Source: an uncultured Lachnospiraceae bacterium (GTDB lineage: Bacteria > Bacillota > Clostridia > Lachnospirales > Lachnospiraceae). Taken from it: a stretch of 9,927 nucleotides of DNA. The notes under the pieces are model-generated. The model saw only the letters and a list, made by a program, of their open reading frames with translations. It was not told the DNA's origin and did no database searches. Shown piece by piece: positions 6,665 through 9,927 of this stretch (position 1 is the stretch's first letter; every line of letters starts with the position of its first letter). The position numbers and the translations under genes were made by a program. Where the stretch lies: contig CAJTSB010000024.1 of the NCBI GenBank assembly GCA_910578825.1, positions 1 to 9,927 of the forward strand, given 5' to 3'.

Positions 6665-7648
6665 ATGGAGTTGGTACAGAGGCCGCGCCGACTGCGCGGC
6701 AATGAGATTTTGCGGAAAATGGTGCGCGAAACGCGCATGGATAAATCTTCCCTTATATATCCAATGTTTGTGCAGGAGGGAAATAACGGCAAGGAGGAAA
6801 TTCACTCCATGCCGGGGCAGTACCGTTACAGTGTGGATTGTATGGAGGAAAAGCTGGTGGAGCTTTGCGACGCCGGGGTGCGTTCTGTGATGCTGTTTGG
6901 GATTCCGGACAGGAAGGATGAGCTGGGCAGCGGCGCCTATGCGCAGGACGGGATTGTGCAGAAAGCATTTCGCAAGGCGAAACAGGTCTGCCCGGATTTG
7001 TATCTGATTGGAGATGTATGTATGTGCGAGTATACCTCCCATGGACATTGCGGTGTGCTCTGCGGTCAGGAGGTGGACAATGACAGGACGCTGGAACTTT
7101 TGGCAAAGACGGCCCTGTCTCAGGTACAGGCGGGCGCAGATATGGTTGCTCCTTCTGATATGATGGATGGGCGGGTGGCATGTATCCGACGGATTTTGGA
7201 TCAAAACGGATATGAGAATACGCCGATTATGTCCTATGCGGTAAAATTTGCATCGTCTTTTTATGGACCGTTTCGGGAGGCGGCGGATTCCGCGCCTTCA
7301 TTTGGAGACCGCAAATCCTATCAGATGGACTATCACAACCGCAGGGAGGCAAGAAAAGAGGCGCTTTTGGACGTAGCGGAAGGCGCGGATATTCTGATGG
7401 TAAAACCGGCGATGGCATACGGCGATTTGATTCGCGAGATTAAGGATTGCACGGATGTTCCCATGGCAGCCTATTCCGTCAGCGGAGAGTATTCGATGGT
7501 AAAAGCGGCGGCACGGGCGGGATTTATTGATGAGGAACGTGTAATGTGTGAGATGGCGGCGGGCGCATACCGCGCAGGAGCAGATTTGTATATTTCATAT
7601 TTTGCAGGAGAACTTGCAAAATGTATGGATGATGGGAGAATCGGATGA
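6665..7648 (+). CDS. hemB: Porphobilinogen synthase (5-aminolevulinate dehydratase)
   Basis: HemB condenses two 5-aminolevulinate molecules into porphobilinogen, the monopyrrole of all tetrapyrroles. The 327-residue length is typical and the protein appears complete. The opening RPRRLR..EILRKMVRET is standard. The zinc cysteines are present in DVCMCEYTSHGHCG (C119, C121, C129), so this is the zinc-type rather than the magnesium/Asp-rich enzyme. The two active-site lysines are K194 in YAVKFASSFYGPFR and the Schiff-base K247 in MVKPAMAY. VAPSDMMDGR and AYSVSGEY are also intact. A strong GGAGG at 6651-6655 lies 9 bases before the ATG, so this gene can be translated independently of cobA-hemD, from which it is separated by 56 bases with no visible terminator. 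Its stop overlaps the hemL start (ATGA at 7645-7648). Confidence 0.97.
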   Translation: MELVQRPRRLRGNEILRKMVRETRMDKSSLIYPMFVQEGNNGKEEIHSMPGQYRYSVDCMEEKLVELCDAGVRSVMLFGIPDRKDELGSGAYAQDGIVQKAFRKAKQVCPDLYLIGDVCMCEYTSHGHCGVLCGQEVDNDRTLELLAKTALSQVQAGADMVAPSDMMDGRVACIRRILDQNGYENTPIMSYAVKFASSFYGPFREAADSAPSFGDRKSYQMDYHNRREARKEALLDVAEGADILMVKPAMAYGDLIREIKDCTDVPMAAYSVSGEYSMVKAAARAGFIDEERVMCEMAAGAYRAGADLYISYFAGELAKCMDDGRIG

Positions 7649-8925
7649 AAAATGCAAAATATTTTCTGGAAAGAGCCAAAAAGGTGATTCCGGGTGGCGT
7701 CAATTCGCCGGTGCGGGCGTTTGGCTCGGTGGGAGGAACGCCCAGATTTATCAAAAGGGCAAAGGGCGCATACCTCTATGATGAGGATGAGAATTGTTAT
7801 CTTGATTTTGTCGGCTCCTGGGGACCGATGATTCTTGGACACAGCCATGATGAGGTGATAAGGCGCGTGCAGGACGCTTGTCAGCGTGGCTTGAGTTTTG
7901 GCGCGGCGACGGCTGCGGAAGTTGAGATGGCAGAGCTGGTCTGCGAACTGGTTCCGTCCATAGAACTGGTGCGCATGGTAAATTCCGGAACCGAGGCTGT
8001 GATGAGTGCAATCCGTGTTGCGCGCGGTTTTACCGGACGTGATAAAATCATCAAGTTTTCTGGCTGTTACCATGGGCATTCGGATGGTCTTTTGGTGCAG
8101 GCGGGCTCCGGTGTGATGACGGCGGGGGTGCCAGACAGTCTTGGCGTACCCGTGGGATGTACCAAAGACACCCTGTCGGCGAGGTATAATGATTTGGATA
8201 GCGTAAAGGCGCATTTTTCGCGCTGTCCCGAGGAGATAGCGGCAGTCATTGTGGAGCCGGTTGCTGCTAATATGGGTGTTGTTTTGCCCGAAGAGGGATT
8301 TCTGGAAGGGTTAAGGAAACTCTGTGACGCTTATGGCGCATTGCTGATTTTTGATGAGGTGATTACCGGATTTCGGCTGGCCATCGACGGTGCGCAGGGT
8401 TATTATGGCGTTACGCCGGATCTCACCACATTTGGAAAAATCATCGGCGGCGGTATGCCGGTCGGCGCATATGGCGGAAAAAGGCAGATAATGGAAATGG
8501 TTGCGCCCCTGGGCAGTGTGTACCAGGCAGGGACATTGAGCGGTAATCCGGTTGCCATGGCGGCAGGGATGGCGCAGCTTACCATATTAAAAGAACATCC
8601 TCAATATTACAGGGAATTAAATGAAAAGGGAGATAGGTTTTTCGGGAATATAGAACGCCTGTTACGGGAAACGGGACATCCCTGGAAGGTGAACCATGTC
8701 GGTTCTCTGGGCTGCCTTTATTTTACAAAACAGGACGTAAAAGATTACGAAAGTGCGAAGAATTCGGATACGGAATTGTTTGCAAAATTTCACAATCATA
8801 TGCTGGAACAGGGGATTTATCTTGCCCCTTCACAATTTGAGGCTGTATTCCTGTCCCTGGCGCATACAGAGGAAATGTTAGGAAAGGTTTTAGAAGCAAT
8901 AACAATATTCTTACAAAAAATTTAA
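7645..8925 (+). CDS. hemL: Glutamate-1-semialdehyde 2,1-aminomutase
   Basis: HemL is a PLP enzyme of the class III aminotransferase fold that turns glutamate-1-semialdehyde into 5-aminolevulinate, the last step of the tRNA-dependent C5 route. Its 426-residue length is typical. Motifs are complete: IPGGVNSPVRAF (15-26), MVNSGTEAVMSAIRVARG (111-128), CYHGHSD (141-147), LLIFDEVITGFR (233-244) with the PLP-contact Asp237, and TFGKIIGGGMPVGAYGG (262-278) with the PLP lysine K265, then QAGTLSGNPVAMAAG (294-308). It starts in the ATGA overlap with hemB; GGGAG at 7634-7638 is 6 bases upstream. Its product feeds HemB directly. The partner glutamyl-tRNA reductase (hemA) is not in the window, so the first committed enzyme is encoded elsewhere. 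Confidence 0.97.
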   Translation: MKNAKYFLERAKKVIPGGVNSPVRAFGSVGGTPRFIKRAKGAYLYDEDENCYLDFVGSWGPMILGHSHDEVIRRVQDACQRGLSFGAATAAEVEMAELVCELVPSIELVRMVNSGTEAVMSAIRVARGFTGRDKIIKFSGCYHGHSDGLLVQAGSGVMTAGVPDSLGVPVGCTKDTLSARYNDLDSVKAHFSRCPEEIAAVIVEPVAANMGVVLPEEGFLEGLRKLCDAYGALLIFDEVITGFRLAIDGAQGYYGVTPDLTTFGKIIGGGMPVGAYGGKRQIMEMVAPLGSVYQAGTLSGNPVAMAAGMAQLTILKEHPQYYRELNEKGDRFFGNIERLLRETGHPWKVNHVGSLGCLYFTKQDVKDYESAKNSDTELFAKFHNHMLEQGIYLAPSQFEAVFLSLAHTEEMLGKVLEAITIFLQKI

Positions 8926-8943
8926 AGAATATTAATTCTTTTT
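8904..8943 (+). terminator. Weak possible terminator at the end of hemL
   Basis: AATATTCTT (8904-8912) pairs perfectly with AAGAATATT (8925-8933) around a 12-base A-rich loop. An interrupted T-rich tract ends in TTTTT (8939-8943). The stem is almost all A-T and overlaps the hemL stop codon, so it is weak. It would separate the hem unit from the amidase unit, which seems to have its own promoter just after it. Confidence 0.35.
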
Positions 8944-8970
8944 GGCGCGAAAGGGTGTATACTATATGAC
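8942..8970 (+). promoter_or_regulatory. Candidate sigma-A promoter for the leader RNA and amidase
   Basis: There are two readings. TTGGCG (8942-8947) and TATGAC (8965-8970) are 17 bases apart and would start RNA near 8977, right at the first paired base of the leader. Alternatively TATACT (8958-8963), a better -10 box with TG directly before it, would start RNA near 8970 but lacks a convincing -35. A promoter here is likely because the structured leader begins at once; the exact boxes are uncertain. Confidence 0.4.
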
Positions 8971-8977
8971 ATAATAT

Positions 8978-9107
8978 AACCTAAGGAGGGACCAAATGAC
9001 CTGAGGGGGGACCCAACGGAGTTGGGGAGAGTCCTGAGGTCGCTTGACGTTTCCAGTAAAGTGAGCCGAAACTGGGAGAATGCCTTAGGTTGCTTAGAGG
9101 AACTCAC
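8978..9107 (+). ncRNA. Structured 5' leader RNA of unassigned class (possible riboswitch) upstream of the amidase
   Basis: The region folds on paper into a compact three-way junction. P1 is 9 perfect pairs, 8978-8986 with 9083-9091. Inside it lies a purine internal loop (AGGGA 8987-8991 against GAGAATG 9076-9082) closed by CC 8992-8993 with GG 9074-9075. P2 is 8998-9006 with 9033-9041 (one G-G mismatch), then an internal loop GGGGA (9007-9011) against GAGAGT (9027-9032), then CCCAAC (9012-9017) with GTTGGG (9021-9026) and a GGA loop. P3 is GTTTC (9049-9053) with GAAAC (9068-9072). GTGAG in the P3 loop (9061-9065) can pair with CTCAC (9103-9107) as a pseudoknot. No T-run follows, so control of the gene would more likely act on translation or RNA stability, although I see no obvious anti-Shine-Dalgarno strand. 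Placement before a cell wall amidase recalls c-di-AMP (ydaO) riboswitches, but the conserved GUCAGCUAAC core of that class is missing. Confidence 0.6.
8980..9013 (+). repeat. Two copies of a 14-base direct repeat inside the leader RNA
   Basis: CCTAAGGAGGGACC (8980-8993) and CCTGAGGGGGGACC (9000-9013) differ at two positions and lie 20 bases apart, start to start. Each forms the 5' strand of a helix plus purine loop, and the matching 3' strands (GAGAATGCCTTAGG ending at 9089, GAGAGTCCTGAGG ending at 9039) are also alike. The repeat is therefore structural, one RNA module used twice, rather than a simple DNA repeat. Four CCTNAGG words result (8980, 9000, 9033, 9083). Confidence 0.75.
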
Positions 9108-9139
9108 GAAGTATATTACCACAGTTACATAGAGGAAGC

Positions 9140-9145
9140 GGAGAG
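9140..9145 (+). promoter_or_regulatory. Ribosome binding site setting a GTG start for the amidase
   Basis: GGAGAG lies 6 bases before GTG at 9152. There is no ATG in frame nearby, and the basic N-terminus expected of a membrane-anchored protein begins right after this GTG, so it is the best start. Confidence 0.65.
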
Positions 9146-9151
9146 ATTACA

Positions 9152-9927
9152 GTGACGAGTGAAGAACGTAGAAGAAGGGATCAGTATCTGGCAAGAAAAC
9201 GCAGGAGAAAACGTAAGAGGACAGTTCAGATTATAAAGCGGTGTACCATTTCCTGCGCATGCGTATTGCTGCTGGTATTTGCCCTGACAAAGCTATTGCT
9301 CAGGGATGAGAAACCAGAGTCGGTTGAGGCGCACAGGAGTGTTCCGGTGCAGCAGGTGGTGAATCAGGAAACCAAAAAAGAAGAGGGATTTCAGCAGAAA
9401 GTTATCGAGGAGGCTCCGGATTTTACGGTAGACCTTCTGACCCCCAATCAGTATTCCAGACCGCAGATGGCGTTGAAGGAAGTGAAAGGAATTGTCGTGC
9501 ATTATACGGCGAATCCGGGAACTACAGCAGAGCAGAACCGAAGTTATTTTGAGAGTTTAAAAGAGACGCAGAAGACAAAGGCCAGCAGCCATTTTGTAGT
9601 TGGCATTGATGGAAAAATTATCCAGTGCATACCAAGTTCGGAGATTTGTTATGCCTCCAATGAGCGTAATGAGGACACGTTGGCGATTGAATGCTGCCAT
9701 CAGGATGAGACGGGACAATTTACACAGGAAACTTATGATTCACTGGTAGAATTAACCGCGTGGCTTTGTGGAAAGTTCAATCTTCCGGTAGAGAGTGTTA
9801 TTCGGCATTATGATGTTACCGGAAAGGAATGTCCGATTTATTATGTGGAACATGAAGACGCCTGGGTAAAGTTTAAAGAGGACGTCCAGAAGTATCTGGA
9901 TGAACATGGAACAGAACAGAAACAAGA
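9152..9927 (+). CDS. Membrane-anchored zinc N-acetylmuramoyl-L-alanine amidase (amidase_2/PGRP type), 3' partial
   Basis: The frame is open for 258 codons to the end of the window. The N-terminus is very basic (RRRRDQYLARKRRRKRKR) and followed by a hydrophobic segment (about 33-50, ISCACVLLLVFALTKLLL), which fits a signal anchor with the rest outside the cell. After a stalk (about 51-100) comes an amidase_2 domain (about 105-250), which cuts the bond between muramic acid and the stem peptide in peptidoglycan. Zinc ligands are visible: H117 in VVHYTA, and H219 and C227 in RHYDVTGKECP. K225 sits two residues before the cysteine, just as K128 and C130 do in T7 lysozyme. SSHFVVGIDGKIIQCIP (145-161) and the LAIECCH strand are also typical. 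Any C-terminal wall-binding repeats would lie beyond the window. The gene has its own promoter candidate and a structured leader, so it appears to be regulated separately from hemL. Confidence 0.88.
   Translation, partial: MTSEERRRRDQYLARKRRRKRKRTVQIIKRCTISCACVLLLVFALTKLLLRDEKPESVEAHRSVPVQQVVNQETKKEEGFQQKVIEEAPDFTVDLLTPNQYSRPQMALKEVKGIVVHYTANPGTTAEQNRSYFESLKETQKTKASSHFVVGIDGKIIQCIPSSEICYASNERNEDTLAIECCHQDETGQFTQETYDSLVELTAWLCGKFNLPVESVIRHYDVTGKECPIYYVEHEDAWVKFKEDVQKYLDEHGTEQKQ

Noticed and set aside
7471..8214. 247-residue open frame on the - strand opposite hemB and hemL
   Set aside because: It is long, but both + strand genes are complete with active-site motifs, and the antisense product shows no recognisable domain.
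8980..9089. CRISPR or DNA-level repeat array from the four CCTNAGG words
   Set aside because: The words are the paired strands of RNA helices; spacing is irregular and there are no spacers.
8978..9107. c-di-AMP (ydaO) riboswitch
   Set aside because: Gene context fits and the GGGGGGACC...GGGGAGAGUCC part is reminiscent, but the conserved GUCAGCUAAC core and the rest of the ydaO layout are missing.
8922..9122. 66-residue open frame on the - strand across the leader RNA
   Set aside because: It overlaps the hemL end and the structured leader, has no ribosome site that I can see and reads as an unlikely protein; it is a shadow of the RNA.

Overview
The window looks like the chromosome of an anaerobic, low-to-moderate-GC Firmicute of class Clostridia, most likely Lachnospiraceae. 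The grounds are strong GGAG-type ribosome binding sites, ATGA stop/start overlaps, a fused CobA-HemD protein, and a TetM-like GTPase of a kind common in gut Clostridia. This placement is inferred from gene content and style, not from a marker gene. Every gene I accept is on the + strand.

Region A (1-2097) is visibly AT-richer and holds three closely spaced genes. They are the 3' end of an amino-acid-type ABC ATPase that continues into a degenerate histidine-kinase-like ATPase (RsbW-like) domain, a stand-alone cyclic-nucleotide-binding-like domain with no DNA-binding part, and a roughly ten-helix membrane acyltransferase-like protein. The unit ends in a clear GNRA-tetraloop terminator (2213-2245).

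Region B (2098-2421) is a 324-base gap with a nested hairpin, that terminator, a short open stretch that may be a gene remnant, and the leader of the next gene.

Region C (2422-8925) is a tight unit. It starts with an 897-residue EF-G/TetM-like GTPase fused to a C-terminal NYN nuclease domain that resembles Bacillus subtilis Rae1/YacP, the A-site mRNA endonuclease. This overlaps by ATGA with cobA-hemD (bifunctional), followed after 56 bases by hemB, which overlaps by ATGA with hemL. HemL makes 5-aminolevulinate, HemB makes porphobilinogen, the HemD domain makes uroporphyrinogen III and the CobA domain makes precorrin-2, the branch point to siroheme and cobalamin. hemA and hemC, needed to link these steps, are not in the window.

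Region D (8926-9927) has a probable promoter and a strongly base-paired leader RNA (about 8978-9107). The leader holds two nested copies of the same helix-plus-purine-internal-loop module and a possible pseudoknot. It precedes a membrane-anchored, zinc-dependent N-acetylmuramoyl-L-alanine amidase that runs off the end. I could not assign the leader to a riboswitch class I know.

The two observations most worth following are the GTPase-NYN nuclease fusion and the unassigned leader RNA upstream of the amidase.
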